DNA of 45,485 bases, from positions 1 through 45,485 of the forward strand of contig CAMDQJ010000016.1 in NCBI GenBank assembly GCA_945905835.1, given 5' to 3'. Of the stretch, positions 24,462 to 36,405 are shown in pieces; within the stretch, counting starts at the first letter, position 1, and each line of letters opens with the position of its first letter. A program made the position numbers and the translations under genes. Source of the stretch: Asaia bogorensis (GTDB lineage Bacteria; Pseudomonadota; Alphaproteobacteria; Reyranellales; Reyranellaceae). Below the pieces are notes generated by a model. It had not been told where the DNA came from. It saw only the letters and a list, made by a program, of their open reading frames with translations, and did not search any database.

Positions 24462-26889
24462 CCGGCGATAGCGTGATTGAGCCGATCGCCGTGCGTGCCG
24501 CTTCAGCGCGCGTGCCGGCGATCTCGATGTAGGTCAGGCTCTGCCAGCGCTCGACGAAGTTTCGTGCCCATGGCGAAAGGATGTTGCCAGACTGACCGAG
24601 CGGCATGGCGAACCGGCTGTTATCGAGATTGCTGAAATCATAGACACCGCGGTATCCGGGGCCATGGACGGCCTCGAAGGGCGCTCGTTCGCCACGATAC
24701 AAAGGCTGCGCCCGATTGAGGGTGTGCATGCCGCCGTCGCTCGGGAAGCGCACCGAGGCGAGCTGGCGCAGGATCGGCACTGAATCAAACAATGGATGGC
24801 GGTGGGCGGCGAGGTGCTCGCGCCCCCATTGCCACTTGTCGATGTCCGGTCCGTGACGGCGGGCGATCCAGTCGAGCGCCCGGTCGAGTGCGGCGGCGAT
24901 CGTGTCGTCGCAGCTCTCGACCGGCTTCGTTGAGAGGTTGTCGCACCAGGCGGGATGCTCGCGCAATACGCGCAGGATCACCGAGACGTTGGGCGTCGCC
25001 ATGTCGGAGAAAAGCTCGTCGCCCAGCTCGTCGGCGAAGATGCCGCGATGGAGCTCCGCGAGCCAGGCATTGTAGATCAGCGCCTCCGGCCGGTTGGCCA
25101 GCATGAAACGGTTCCAGCGGCCCATCAGCTCCAGCACGCGGCCGACGCGCGCATTGCGCGGCGGGGTGCGCAGCAGGAGCGGCAGCAGGTCAGCGGCGTC
25201 CGGCGCCAGATTGTCGGCCTGGATGGCGATCATGCCATAGACGGGATGGCGCTCGACCTCGCGCAGGAGCTGGTTGGCACGGCGCTGCCGATAGGGCTCG
25301 GCCCAGTCGTGGGTGATGAAGTGACGGTAGTCGTCGGGAACGAGGCGGGCGTTGGCGTTGGCGATGATGCCGCTCGCCGGATTGTAGACGCGCGGCAGGT
25401 CGTCGAATGGCACGAAGCCCGCCCAGTCATATTCTGGCGTCCAGCCCGGCACTGGCACCGAGCCGTCTCCCTTGCGCCGGATCGGAACGCGCGCCGGGGC
25501 GATCAGCCCGATATTGCCAGCGGTATCGGCGTAGACGATGTTCTGCATCGGCGTCTGGATGCGCCGCGCGGCGGAAAGGAAGTCGTCCCAGTTCTGGGCA
25601 AGCCCCAGCCGCAGGAAGCCCTCGCCCGACGTGTCGGCGCCTTCGAGGGCGGTGGCCTGCAGCGCAAGCACGTGACCCTGCGGCGCGAGATCGTCGCTTC
25701 GGCGGGCGAAATCGTTGACCACCGGTCCGTGGCGGGTTTCGCGCACGCGCAGCTGAACCGGCTCGCCCCACAGGACGTTGATGGTCTCGTCGCGCACGGT
25801 GAACGGTCGTGCGCCATCCGGCGTGATGTAACGGTTGGGGTCGGTCGGATCGACCCGTTCGACGAAGAGGTCCTGACTGTCGAGGTTGGTGGTGGTGAAG
25901 CCCCAGCCCACCGTGCCGTTGTGGCCGAGCACGACCGCAGGCGAGCCGGGCGAGGTGGCGCCACGAATGTCGAAGCCAGGCCCGACCAACCGGGCCAGGT
26001 ACCAGGTGCCAGGGAAGCCGAGCGCCAGATGCGGATCGTTGGCGAGCAGCGGTTTGCCCGACACGGTGTGCGCGCCCCCCAGCACCCATTCGTTGGACGC
26101 CTCGCGCTTGCGGGTCATGAAGTTGTCGGTGATACGGTAGATCTCGTCGATCGGCATGGTGTTGAGCGCTTCCGACACCAGCGACAGCGTCGAATCGCGA
26201 CTCTCGCCGCCGGGCTCCATGAGCAGCCGCACGGCCTCGCCGTTGACCCGGCGGGAAAGCCGCAGCCGCAGCAGTTCAGTGCGCCAGTTGCCGTCGAGCC
26301 CAAGCGCCAGCATCTTGGCCCAGATCAGCGAATCGGCCGGCCGCCACGGCTCAGGCCGGTAGCGGCCGCCCGACAGCAGCTTGAGCAGGGTGAGCTCGGC
26401 GCCGAATTGCCGGTTCTGATCGGCAAGGTAGGCGTTCACACCGGCAGCATAGGCTTCGAGGATGCCACGCGCGGCGGGTGACAGGGCAGCGACGCTGTCC
26501 GAGGCGCGGCGGTAGAGGCCAAGCCCGCGCATCGTACGGTCGCTGTCGATCAGGCCGACGCCGATCACGCGCGCCGGCAGGACTTCACTCAACCGCCCCT
26601 GGCCGGCGCGGCGCAGCAATTCCATCTGCCAGAAGCGATCCTGGGCGTGGACGAAGCCTAGCCCGAAGGAAGCGTCTTCGATAGATCCGGCCAGGATGTG
26701 CGGCACCGCGTTCTTGTCGCGCAGGATCTCGACCGGCGCCTTCAGGGCCGCGGCCTCGAGCCTGCCGCCGTAGGCGGGCAGTGCGCCGCGCACCTCGAAA
26801 TAGGCGCCGGTCGCGAACACCAGCAGCGCCAGTACGACACCGGCGGCCAGGTTGAGGAAAGCCAGGCCGAGGCGGACGAGCGCCCGCAC
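24451..26889 (-). CDS. Penicillin acylase family (Ntn-hydrolase) protein
   Basis: An 812-residue N-terminal-nucleophile amidohydrolase precursor. An N-terminal hydrophobic segment (about 10-30) would export or anchor it. The alpha chain holds DKNAVPHILA and FGLGFVHAQDRFWQMELLRR. S265 in EASNEWVLGGAHT is the expected beta-chain nucleophile freed by self-cleavage, with NDPHL and VLGHNGTVGWGFTTTN after it. Substrates in this family include beta-lactam side chains and acyl-homoserine lactones; which applies here is unknown. GTG start 26889 lies 3 bases after the CoA-transferase stop, in one operon. Confidence 0.9.
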   Translation of the reverse strand: MRALVRLGLAFLNLAAGVVLALLVFATGAYFEVRGALPAYGGRLEAAALKAPVEILRDKNAVPHILAGSIEDASFGLGFVHAQDRFWQMELLRRAGQGRLSEVLPARVIGVGLIDSDRTMRGLGLYRRASDSVAALSPAARGILEAYAAGVNAYLADQNRQFGAELTLLKLLSGGRYRPEPWRPADSLIWAKMLALGLDGNWRTELLRLRLSRRVNGEAVRLLMEPGGESRDSTLSLVSEALNTMPIDEIYRITDNFMTRKREASNEWVLGGAHTVSGKPLLANDPHLALGFPGTWYLARLVGPGFDIRGATSPGSPAVVLGHNGTVGWGFTTTNLDSQDLFVERVDPTDPNRYITPDGARPFTVRDETINVLWGEPVQLRVRETRHGPVVNDFARRSDDLAPQGHVLALQATALEGADTSGEGFLRLGLAQNWDDFLSAARRIQTPMQNIVYADTAGNIGLIAPARVPIRRKGDGSVPVPGWTPEYDWAGFVPFDDLPRVYNPASGIIANANARLVPDDYRHFITHDWAEPYRQRRANQLLREVERHPVYGMIAIQADNLAPDAADLLPLLLRTPPRNARVGRVLELMGRWNRFMLANRPEALIYNAWLAELHRGIFADELGDELFSDMATPNVSVILRVLREHPAWCDNLSTKPVESCDDTIAAALDRALDWIARRHGPDIDKWQWGREHLAAHRHPLFDSVPILRQLASVRFPSDGGMHTLNRAQPLYRGERAPFEAVHGPGYRGVYDFSNLDNSRFAMPLGQSGNILSPWARNFVERWQSLTYIEIAGTRAEAARTAIGSITLSPVSR

Positions 26890-26892
26890 GAA

Positions 26893-28053
26893 TCAACCGC
26901 CGAGATACGTGAGAATGTCGGCGCGGTCGCCGTCGAGGTCGGGCGCGGGCTTGCGCGTCGTCGGATCGGCGAAAGCCGACATCTTGATCGGATTGCCGGC
27001 GAGCTTCAGCGTGCCGCCGCTACCGTCGGGCACCGACACGATCATGTTGCGGGCCTCGACCTGCGGATGGGCCATGGCCTGGGCGATGTTGTTGATCGGG
27101 CCGCAGGGGATGCCGGCCTTGCCGAGGACCTCGATCCACTGCGCCGTGGTCTTGGCTTTCAGGATGCCTTCTATGTCGTCCTGCAGGCGCGCCTGGTGCT
27201 TGAGCCTCAGCGCATTGGTCTTGTGCTCGGGGTTCTGCGCCATGTCGGTTCGGCCAAAGGCCTCGCACATCTTCACGAACAGCGAATCGTTGCCGGCGGC
27301 GATGATGATGGCGCCGTCGGCAGTGCGGAAGGCCTGGAACGGCGTGATCGTCGGGTGGCGCGCGCCCAGCGGCCCGGGAATCTCGCCCTCGACGGTGTAG
27401 CGCATGACCGCGTTCTCGAGCAGCGCCAGCTGACAGTCGAACATCGCGATGTCGACCTTGGTGGCTTCGCCGGTCTTGAGGCGATGGACGAGGGCGGCAT
27501 TGACCGCGACCGCTGTGTAGAGGCCGGCGCCAAGGTCGCCGATCGACATGCCGACGCGCGCCGGCGGCTGGTCGGGGTAGCCGGTGACGCTCATGACGCC
27601 GCCCATGCCCTGGACCACCATGTCGTAGGCGGGATCCTTGGAGTTGGGGCCGCTATGGCCAAAGCCCGAGGCGGCGGCATAGATCAGCTTGGGAAATTTC
27701 GAGTGGAGCTGCTCCCAGCCGAAGCCGAGCTTTTCCATCGTGCCCGGCCGGAAGTTTTCGACCAGCACGTCAGCCTTGGCCAAAAGCTTCTCGAAGATCT
27801 TCCTATCGGCATCGGCCTTGAGGTCGAGGGCGATCGACTCCTTGCCGCGGTTGACCGAGGCGAAATAGGTCGAGCGGCCGTTGACGAAGGGGCCGTAGGC
27901 TCGGGCGTCGTCGCCGCCCTTGGGCGGCTCGACCTTGATCACCCGGGCGCCCATCTCCGCCATCAGCAAGGTGCAGTAGGGACCCGCGAGGATACGCGAG
28001 AGGTCGACGACGGTGATGCCTGAAAGTGGGCCGGCGGAAGCTGGTTTTGTCAT
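26893..28053 (-). CDS. CaiB/BaiF family CoA-transferase
   Basis: A 386-residue class III CoA-transferase. It begins with GITVVDLSRILAGPYCTLLMAEMGA and has VKVEPPKGGDDAR-like and VLVENFRPGTMEKLGFGW stretches and the catalytic aspartate in PAYDMVVQGMGG (about residue 144). It moves CoA between carboxylic acids in the cytoplasm. ATG 28053 gives the family N-terminus; 15 further codons upstream are open but overlap the preceding gene. Middle gene of a three-gene minus-strand operon. Confidence 0.9.
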   Translation of the reverse strand: MTKPASAGPLSGITVVDLSRILAGPYCTLLMAEMGARVIKVEPPKGGDDARAYGPFVNGRSTYFASVNRGKESIALDLKADADRKIFEKLLAKADVLVENFRPGTMEKLGFGWEQLHSKFPKLIYAAASGFGHSGPNSKDPAYDMVVQGMGGVMSVTGYPDQPPARVGMSIGDLGAGLYTAVAVNAALVHRLKTGEATKVDIAMFDCQLALLENAVMRYTVEGEIPGPLGARHPTITPFQAFRTADGAIIIAAGNDSLFVKMCEAFGRTDMAQNPEHKTNALRLKHQARLQDDIEGILKAKTTAQWIEVLGKAGIPCGPINNIAQAMAHPQVEARNMIVSVPDGSGGTLKLAGNPIKMSAFADPTTRKPAPDLDGDRADILTYLGG

Positions 28054-28063
28054 GACTGTTTGT

Positions 28064-28930
28064 TTAGCGAGGGGACGTGCGCGAATCCAGCCAGACATTC
28101 GCCGCAGCCGCCACGATCACGATGGCACCGCCGATCAGGGTGAGATTGTCGGGTTTTTCGTTGAAAATCGCCCAGACCCAGATAGGGCCGAGCACCAGTT
28201 CCAGGAGCCCCAGCAGGGCGGCGCGGCCGGCCGGGATGCACTTGAGGCTCGCCATGTAGAGCAGAAGGCCAACGCAGAGCTGGCCTGGGCTGAGGGCAAA
28301 GATCCAGGGCAGTTCCTCCCAGGTCACTTGAGAGGGGTCGGAGAAGGGCAGGGCCACCAGTCCCGAGATCACGCCAGCGAGTGCAATTGCCGGCACCATG
28401 TCGACATCGCGGCGATGGCGGACGATTACGTAGTTGCTGCTCATGCAGAGCACGACCACGCCGGCCAGCGCCATGCCGGCGATGGCGCCAGCCTGCAGGG
28501 AGCCTGCGACGCTGAGCGCCAGGCCGACCGTGGCCGCAGCCATGGCGAGGAGCGTGTGGCGGTGCAGCGGCTCGCCGAGGAACAGGCGTGCACCCAGCGC
28601 CGTGATGAAGGGCGTGGCGCCGAACATGATCAGCACGTTGGCGACCGGGGCGAGGCCGAGGGCGAGAATGAAGGCGACGAAACTGCCGGCAAGGGCGGCC
28701 GCGCTCAGCAGCAGGGCGGTGCCGGCGTAGCGCGCGTCGGCCAGGATGCGGCGGCGCTGCCAGATCACAACGGGAAGCAACGTCAGCACCAAGAGGGCCG
28801 AGCGCCAGAAAGAGACGTCCCAAGCCGGCAGGTGGATATACCGCACGATGAAGCCGGCGGTGCTGAAGACCGTCGCGGCCGCCACGGCGTAGAAAGTGCC
28901 AAGCGCTGCTGAAAGAGGGGGCGTTGTCAT
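28064..28930 (-). CDS. EamA/DMT-family transporter
   Basis: A 288-residue membrane protein with about ten helices in two EamA repeats, for example FYAVAAATVFSTAGFIVRY at the start and PAGRAALLGLLELVLGPIWVWAIFNEKP in the second repeat. Members usually export amino acids or metabolites across the inner membrane. It is first in the operon with the CoA-transferase (10-base gap) and penicillin acylase, and divergent from the YheT-like gene with 29 bases between starts. Substrate unknown. Confidence 0.88.
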   Translation of the reverse strand: MTTPPLSAALGTFYAVAAATVFSTAGFIVRYIHLPAWDVSFWRSALLVLTLLPVVIWQRRRILADARYAGTALLLSAAALAGSFVAFILALGLAPVANVLIMFGATPFITALGARLFLGEPLHRHTLLAMAAATVGLALSVAGSLQAGAIAGMALAGVVVLCMSSNYVIVRHRRDVDMVPAIALAGVISGLVALPFSDPSQVTWEELPWIFALSPGQLCVGLLLYMASLKCIPAGRAALLGLLELVLGPIWVWAIFNEKPDNLTLIGGAIVIVAAAANVWLDSRTSPR

Positions 28931-28959
28931 TGTCTTGCCGCCGTGAATAAGGTCTCGCC

Positions 28960-29964
28960 GTGCCGCCGTCCATCGCGTCTCTCGACTTGCCGGCCTTCCA
29001 TCAGCGCTTTCCCTGGTGGGGACCGGACCTCCAGACGATCGCCAATCGCCTGCGGCGGCCGGTGCTCGATCTCGCACCGCATCAGAGCGAGCGGCTGCGT
29101 TTTCCGCTGGCCGATGGCACGGGCGACACGTTGCTCGCCATGCTCGATCGTCCTGCCGCGCCCAAAAGCAATCGGCCGCTGATCATCCTGATCCATGGGC
29201 TGACCGGCGGAGAGGACAGCATCTACATGCGGCTCTCCGCCCGCCATTTCCTTGAAACGGGACACTGCGTGCTGCGGCTCAACCTGCGCGGCGCAGGTCC
29301 CTCGCGGGCGCTGTGCGGCGACCAATATTATGCCGGCCGAAGCCGGGATTTTCGCAACCTGCTACCGCTGCTGCCGGCTGACCTGACCCGTCACGGCATC
29401 GTGGCGGTCGGCTATTCTCTGGGCGGCGCCATGCTGCTGAAATATCTCGGCGAAGAAGGGACGGCGACGCCGCTGGTCGCCGCGGCCACGGTGAGCTCCC
29501 CGATCGATCTCTCGCTCACCAGCCGGCACATGCTGAAACCGCGCAACCGCATCTACCATGGTCACATCCTGACGCAGATGAAACGCGAGGCGACGGGCGA
29601 GGGCGCTGCGGTCTCGCCGGCGGAGCGGGCCGCGATCCTCGGCTCGCGCACGATATGGGATTACGACGAGGTGTTCATCGCGCCGCGTCATGGCTTCGCT
29701 GGCGCCGAGGACTACTATGAACGCTGCCGGCCGACACTCTTCATACCGGGCATCCGCATTCCCACGCTGATGATCGCCGCAGCCGACGATCCTTGGATTC
29801 CGATCTCCGCCTATCGCGATGTCGACTGGGCGGGAAATCCGGCGTTCCTGCCGCTGCTTCCGCAAGCCGGCGGCCATGTCGGGTTTCATGGCACAGCTGG
29901 CGACCGGCCCTGGAGCGATATCGCGATCGGCCAATTCATAAGGGTTGCCTTGGGATTGCCCTAA
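28960..29964 (+). CDS. YheT-family alpha/beta hydrolase
   Basis: A 334-residue alpha/beta hydrolase of the AB-hydrolase 4/YheT group. The family opening FPWWGPDLQTI is present, the oxyanion region is LIHGLTGG, the nucleophile is S153 in GYSLGG, the acid is in AADDPWIP and the base in GGHVGFH. LNLRGAGPS is also typical. GTG start 28960. It is intact, unlike the near-duplicate directly downstream, with which it shares gene order and most motifs. Physiological substrate unknown; esterase activity is assumed from the triad. Confidence 0.88.
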   Translation: MPPSIASLDLPAFHQRFPWWGPDLQTIANRLRRPVLDLAPHQSERLRFPLADGTGDTLLAMLDRPAAPKSNRPLIILIHGLTGGEDSIYMRLSARHFLETGHCVLRLNLRGAGPSRALCGDQYYAGRSRDFRNLLPLLPADLTRHGIVAVGYSLGGAMLLKYLGEEGTATPLVAAATVSSPIDLSLTSRHMLKPRNRIYHGHILTQMKREATGEGAAVSPAERAAILGSRTIWDYDEVFIAPRHGFAGAEDYYERCRPTLFIPGIRIPTLMIAAADDPWIPISAYRDVDWAGNPAFLPLLPQAGGHVGFHGTAGDRPWSDIAIGQFIRVALGLP

Positions 29965-30027
29965 ATCGACGGAACTCGACGGCACGCCGCGCGTTTAACT
30001 CAAAACCGGAATGAAGCGAGTTGCGTC

Positions 30028-31013
30028 GTGCCTCCGTCGATTGAGTCCCTCGATCTGCCGCCGTTCAAGCCACGCTTTCCCTGGTGGGGCGCGGATTTGC
30101 AAACCCTAGCAGTTCTGCTGAATGCCCCCGCCGGCGAGCTTCGCCCCCACACCAGCGAGCGAGTCTTCTTTCCGATGGACGATCGCAGTGGCGATTCGCT
30201 CTTGGGAATGATCGACACGCCGCAAAACCCGGTAGAAGGTCGCCCGCTGGCCGTTCTGATCCACGGCCTCACGGCTCCGAAACCAGCTTCTACATGCTGA
30301 ATGCGGCGCGCTATCTCCTCGACCACGGTTATCACGTCCTGCGTCTCAATCTGCGCGGCGCCGGCCCGTCGCGGGCGTTCTGCCGCGAGCATTATTTCGT
30401 CGGCCGTACCGGAGATTTCCGCCGTGCACTGGCGCTCCTGCCAGAGAAACTTACGGCAAACGGCATCGCCGCAGTGCGCTTCTCGCTGGGTGGCGCGATG
30501 CTGCTCAAGTTCCTCGGCAGGATGGTCGGTTCTCGTGTCTGAGGGCTGCGGCCACGGTGTGTGCGCCGATCGACTTGATGCGCAATTGCCGGCACATGAT
30601 GAAGCCGCGCAACACGCTCTATCACGCCTATCTGCCGGCTGACCTCAAGCGCGAGGCGACAGGCGAAGGAGCGGCGCTGACCCAGGACGAACGCGACACC
30701 GTCCAGCGCGCGAACACCTTGTGGGACTATGACGAGCGCTTCATCGCGGCGCGCCATGGCTTCGACGGCATCGAGGACTATTACAGCATCTGCTCGCCGA
30801 TGGGTTATCTCCCGGAGATCCGCGTGCCGACGCTGATGCTGGCGGCCGGCGACGATCCATGGGTGCCGGCGGAATTCTATCGCGAGTTCGACTGGACGAC
30901 GAACCCCGCGCTGCTGCCGCTGCTGCCGACGATGGGCGGCCATGTCGGCTTCCATGGCGAGGGCAAGCAGCCGTGGAGCGATCTGGCGATCGGGCGCTTC
31001 TTCGAGAAGGTCG

Positions 31014-31027
<14 letters not shown>
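30028..31027 (+). pseudogene. Second YheT-family hydrolase, broken by two single-base deletions
   Basis: A tandem paralogue of the upstream gene with the same GTG start context and FPWWGADLQTL opening. The frame shifts at about 30278 (HGLT, then GSETSFYMLN in the next frame) and again at about 30523 (FLG, then the third frame with AAATVCAPIDL). Each is explained by one missing base. The three pieces together hold the whole enzyme, including FSLGG, AAGDDPWVP and GGHVGFH, ending at 31027. No piece alone carries the full triad. Confidence 0.85.
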
Positions 31028-32575
<1,548 letters not shown>

Positions 32576-32603
32576 CTAAGCCCCCCGATATGATCCGCCG
32601 CAC

Positions 32604-33743
32604 ATGGATTTCACCCTCACTGAAGACCAGCAGGCGTTTCGCGACACGGCGCGCCAGTTCGCGACCGAGCAGATGCTGCCGCATGCCGCTCGTTGGGACG
32701 CCGAGAAGATCTTCCCGGTCGACGTACTGCGGGCCGCGGCGGCGCTCGGCTTCGGCGGCATCTATATCGGCGAGGACGTCGGCGGCAGTGGGCTTTCGCG
32801 CTTCGATGCGGCACTGATCATGGAAGAGCTGGCGGCCGCGTGCCCAAGCACGGCGGCCTACATCTCCATCCACAATATGGCTGCCTGGATGATCGACGGC
32901 TTCGCCGATGCCGAGCAGCGCAGGCGCTTCCTGCCCAAGCTCTGCTCGATGGAGCATTTTGCCAGCTACTGTCTTACCGAACCCGGCGCCGGTTCCGATG
33001 CCGCCGCACTTGCCACGCGGGCCGAGCTGCACGGCGATCACTACATCCTGAACGGCACAAAGGCCTTCATCTCGGGCGGCGGCCGCAGCGACGTCTACGT
33101 CGTGATGCTGCGGACCGGCGGGCCGGGCGCTGGCGGCGTGTCGACGCTGGTCGTCGAGAACGGCACGCCGGGTCTTTCATTCGGCAAGCAGGAGAACAAG
33201 CTCGGTTGGAACAGCCAGCCGACCGCCTCGGTGATCTTCGAGAACTGCAAGGTGCCGGTGGCTAACCGCCTCGGGCCCGAGGGCCACGGCTTCAAGATCG
33301 CGATGATGGGTCTCGACGGCGGACGCATCAACATCGGCGCCTGCTCGGTGGGCGGCGCGCGCGCCTGCCTCGAAACGGCGTCACGCTATGTCGTGGAACG
33401 CAAGCAGTTCGGCAAGCGGCTGGCCGACTTCCAGGCGACGCAGTTCAAGCTGGCCGACATGGCGACCGACCTCGACGCGTCGCGCCTGCTGATCTGGCGC
33501 GCGGCCTCGCTGCTCGATGCCAAATCGCCGGAGGCGACGCAAGCCGCGGCGATGGCCAAGCGCTTCTCGACCGACGCGGGCTTCCGCATCGTCAACGAGG
33601 CACTGCAACTGCATGGCGGTTACGGCTATTTGAAGGATTTCCCCATTGAGCGCTATCTCCGCGACCTGCGCGTGCACCAGATCCTCGAAGGCACCAACGA
33701 GATCATGCGCGTCATCATTTCAAGGCGGCTGCTGGTAGGGTAA
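32604..33743 (+). CDS. Acyl-CoA dehydrogenase, probably isobutyryl-CoA dehydrogenase
   Basis: A 379-residue flavoenzyme: FAD/substrate motif [41 protein letters not shown] catalytic Glu near 362 ([14 protein letters not shown]). IGGxD-style front sequence ([18 protein letters not shown]) and HNMAAWMI fit ACAD8-type enzymes. It oxidises isobutyryl-CoA to methacrylyl-CoA in valine breakdown. The next two genes encode later steps of the same pathway, which supports the substrate. It starts 82 bases from the divergent hemB. Confidence 0.88.
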   Translation: MDFTLTEDQQAFRDTARQFATEQMLPHAARWDAEKIFPVDVLRAAAALGFGGIYIGEDVGGSGLSRFDAALIMEELAAACPSTAAYISIHNMAAWMIDGFADAEQRRRFLPKLCSMEHFASYCLTEPGAGSDAAALATRAELHGDHYILNGTKAFISGGGRSDVYVVMLRTGGPGAGGVSTLVVENGTPGLSFGKQENKLGWNSQPTASVIFENCKVPVANRLGPEGHGFKIAMMGLDGGRINIGACSVGGARACLETASRYVVERKQFGKRLADFQATQFKLADMATDLDASRLLIWRAASLLDAKSPEATQAAAMAKRFSTDAGFRIVNEALQLHGGYGYLKDFPIERYLRDLRVHQILEGTNEIMRVIISRRLLVG

Positions 33744-33750
33744 TTCGTCG

Positions 33751-34818
33751 ATGTCCGAAGCTGAAATTCTCTTCGAAATCCAGAACGGCCTGGGGGTCGC
33801 CACGCTCAACCGCCCCAAGGCGCTGAACTCGATCTCGCTCGGCATGATCCGTGAGATGGAGCGGGTGATCCCGCAGTGGGAGAAGGATCCGGCCGTCAAG
33901 GCCGTCGTCCTGCGCGGCGCCGGCGACCGTGCGTTCTGCGCCGGCGGCGATGTGACGGGCCTCTATCGCGAGATGCGCGACGATCCGAAGGGTACGCTGC
34001 GCCGCGACTTCTTTTATGAGGAATACATCGTCAACCGGCGGATCTACCGTTACGCCAAGCCGTGGATCTCGCTGATCGACGGCATCGACATGGGCGGCGG
34101 CGTCGGCTTCTCGGTGCACGGCTCGCACTCCGTGGCGAGCGAGAAATTCCTGTTCGCCATGCCGGAAACCACCATCGGCCTCTTTCCCGACGTTGGCGGC
34201 AGCTATTTCCTGTCGCGTCTGCCAGGAGCGTTGGGCACCTTCCTGGCGCTGACCAGCCACCGGCTGAAGGCAGCCGATGCGCTGTGGGCCGGTATCGTGC
34301 AGGCCCATGTTCCGAGCGCCAGGATCGGCGAGTTGCAGGCGGCGTTGGCCGAGGCCGACCTCGCGGGCCCCGAGGCAAACAAGAAGGTCGACGCGGTGAT
34401 CGCGCGCTTTTCCGCCGATCCCGGGACGGCGACCCTGCCGGCGATGATGCTGGAGATCGATCGCTGCTTCTCCGCCGATTCGGTTTCGCAAATAGTCGCC
34501 AAGCTCAGGGCGCAGGGCGGCGAATGGGCGGCCAAGCAACTCGCGACCCTCATGAAGCTGTCGCCGCTGTCGATGGCGATCACGCTGGAACAGCTCAAGC
34601 AGTGCGCCGTGCGCTCGTTCGAGGACACAATGACCATCGAATACCGCATGTCGCAGCGCTGCATGCAGACGGGCCACGATTTCTTCGAGGGGGTACGGGC
34701 GCTGCTGATCGACAAGGACCAGAAGCCCAAGTGGAATCCGCCGACCATCGAGGGCGTGACCAAGGCGATGGTCGAAGAGCACTTCAGGCCCGTCGCCAAC
34801 GACCTCAAATTCGAATAG
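33751..34818 (+). CDS. 3-hydroxyisobutyryl-CoA hydrolase (HIBCH type)
   Basis: A 355-residue crotonase-superfamily hydrolase that releases 3-hydroxyisobutyrate from its CoA ester. Oxyanion motifs are RAFCAGGDVTGLYRE and GIDMGGGVGFSVHG, and the active-site part is MPETTIGLFPDVGGSYFLSRLPG. The long C-terminus (SLQ-like LAA stretch, SQRCMQTGHDFFEGVRALLIDKDQKPKW) separates HIBCH from enoyl-CoA hydratases. It lies 7 bases after the dehydrogenase, in the valine operon. Confidence 0.93.
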   Translation: MSEAEILFEIQNGLGVATLNRPKALNSISLGMIREMERVIPQWEKDPAVKAVVLRGAGDRAFCAGGDVTGLYREMRDDPKGTLRRDFFYEEYIVNRRIYRYAKPWISLIDGIDMGGGVGFSVHGSHSVASEKFLFAMPETTIGLFPDVGGSYFLSRLPGALGTFLALTSHRLKAADALWAGIVQAHVPSARIGELQAALAEADLAGPEANKKVDAVIARFSADPGTATLPAMMLEIDRCFSADSVSQIVAKLRAQGGEWAAKQLATLMKLSPLSMAITLEQLKQCAVRSFEDTMTIEYRMSQRCMQTGHDFFEGVRALLIDKDQKPKWNPPTIEGVTKAMVEEHFRPVANDLKFE

Positions 34819-34829
34819 GGAGCAGCGCC

Positions 34830-35711
34830 ATGGCGAAAGTAGCCTTCATCGGTCTTGGCAACATGGGCGGTCCGATGGCCGCCAATCTCGTGAAAGCGCA
34901 GCATCAGGTGGCGGCTTTCGACCTGTCGGGACCGGCGGTCAGCGCGGCGGTCGAGAAGGGCGCGCGCAAGGCAGCATCGGCGGCCGACGCCGTGAAGGAC
35001 GCCGAGGTCGTGATCACCATGCTGCCGGCCGGCAAGCACGTGCGCGAGGTCTACGAAAAGGACGTGCTGACCAATGTCGCCAAGGGCGCCTTGCTAATCG
35101 ACTGCTCGACCATCGATGTCGAGAGCGCACGCCATGTCGCCGCACTAGCCGACACGGCGGGCTTCATCATGGTCGATGCCCCCGTTTCAGGCGGCGTCGG
35201 CGGCGCCACGGCCGGTACGCTCACATTCATGGTCGGAGGCAGCGACGCGGGCTTTGCAAAAGCGAAACCCTTCCTCCAGCAGATGGGCAAGAACATCATC
35301 CACGCCGGCGACGCCGGCAACGGCCAGGCCGCCAAGATTTGCAATAACATGATCCTTGGCATCTCCATGATCGCCGTCAGCGAAGGATTCATGTTGGGCA
35401 AGCGGCTGGGGCTCGATGCGCAGAAGCTGTTCGACGTGGTGTCGACGGCGTCGGGCTCGTGCTGGTCGCTGGTCAATTATTGCCCGGTGCCGGGTCCCGT
35501 GCCGACCTCGCCCGCCAACCGCGACTACGAGCCGGGCTTTACCGTGGCGATGATGCTGAAGGACCTGCTGCTGGCCCAGCAGGCGGCCGCAAGCGTCGGC
35601 GCCAGCACGCCGCTGGGAGCCGAGGCTGCGCAGCTCTTCACCCTGTTCGCCAACAGCGGCAACACGGCCAAGGATTTCTCCGGCATCATCAAGATGCTGG
35701 ATGGCAAGTGA
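34830..35711 (+). CDS. mmsB: 3-hydroxyisobutyrate dehydrogenase
   Basis: A 293-residue NAD-dependent beta-hydroxyacid dehydrogenase producing methylmalonate semialdehyde. The N-terminal GLGNMGGPMAANL binds NAD, DAPVSGGVGGATAGTLTFMVGG binds substrate, and the catalytic lysine is in NGQAAKICNNMILG. GGGAG precedes ATG 34830. Third consecutive valine-catabolic step in this operon; the methylmalonate-semialdehyde dehydrogenase is not in the window. Confidence 0.94.
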   Translation: MAKVAFIGLGNMGGPMAANLVKAQHQVAAFDLSGPAVSAAVEKGARKAASAADAVKDAEVVITMLPAGKHVREVYEKDVLTNVAKGALLIDCSTIDVESARHVAALADTAGFIMVDAPVSGGVGGATAGTLTFMVGGSDAGFAKAKPFLQQMGKNIIHAGDAGNGQAAKICNNMILGISMIAVSEGFMLGKRLGLDAQKLFDVVSTASGSCWSLVNYCPVPGPVPTSPANRDYEPGFTVAMMLKDLLLAQQAAASVGASTPLGAEAAQLFTLFANSGNTAKDFSGIIKMLDGK

Positions 35712-35718
35712 GGCTGCG

Positions 35719-36405
35719 ATGATCACCCTCTACGACCTCGTCTTCCAGGACGACCGCCGCCCGAGTCCCTTTTGCTGGCGCGCCAAGTTCGCGCTGGCCC
35801 ACAAGGGCCTCCCATACACCAACGTGCCGATGGGCTTTACCGAGAAGGACAAGATCGCCTTCGCCGACTCCAAGACCGTGCCGGTGATCAAGGACGGCGA
35901 CAAGGCGGTGAAGGACAGCTGGGCGATTGCCGTCCATCTCGATGAAACCTATTCCGACAAGCCGTTGTTCAAGAGCGAGATGGCGCGTTCTTACGCGCGC
36001 TTCATGAACGGCTGGACGGACACGGTGATCAACGCCGCGCTGTTTCCGATCGTGGTCAGCGACCTCGTCGATCGCGTCCGTCCGCAGGACAAGGCCTACA
36101 TCGTCGAATCGCGCGGCCAGCGGCTCGGTACGACCGATTTCGCGTCGTTCCAGGCCAAGGCACGCGAGAAGGGGGTGGCCACCTTGCGTGCCGCCCTGGA
36201 GCCCGCACGCCGAACACTGCGTGAGGAGAAATTCCTGTCGGGCGATGCGCCGGCCTACCCCGACTACATCCTTGCCGGCAGTTTCATGTGGCCGCACACC
36301 ATCAGCCCGCTCGCCCTGCTCGAGGCAGACGATCCAGTCCATGCCTGGCGCGAGCGCATGCTCGACCTGTTCGACGGCATGGGCCGCAAGGCTCCAACTG
36401 CGTGA
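35719..36405 (+). CDS. Glutathione S-transferase family protein
   Basis: A 228-residue GST-fold protein. A thioredoxin-like N-terminal domain opens with LYDLVFQDDRRPSPFCWRAKFALAHKGLPY and has SKTVPVIKDG with the cis-proline, followed by an all-helical C-terminal domain with PAYPDYILAGSF. GAGG lies 5 bases before ATG 35719; ATG 35701 is an in-frame alternative overlapping mmsB. It follows mmsB by 7 bases. Role unknown: detoxification, or maleylacetoacetate-isomerase-like chemistry. Confidence 0.85.
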   Translation: MITLYDLVFQDDRRPSPFCWRAKFALAHKGLPYTNVPMGFTEKDKIAFADSKTVPVIKDGDKAVKDSWAIAVHLDETYSDKPLFKSEMARSYARFMNGWTDTVINAALFPIVVSDLVDRVRPQDKAYIVESRGQRLGTTDFASFQAKAREKGVATLRAALEPARRTLREEKFLSGDAPAYPDYILAGSFMWPHTISPLALLEADDPVHAWRERMLDLFDGMGRKAPTA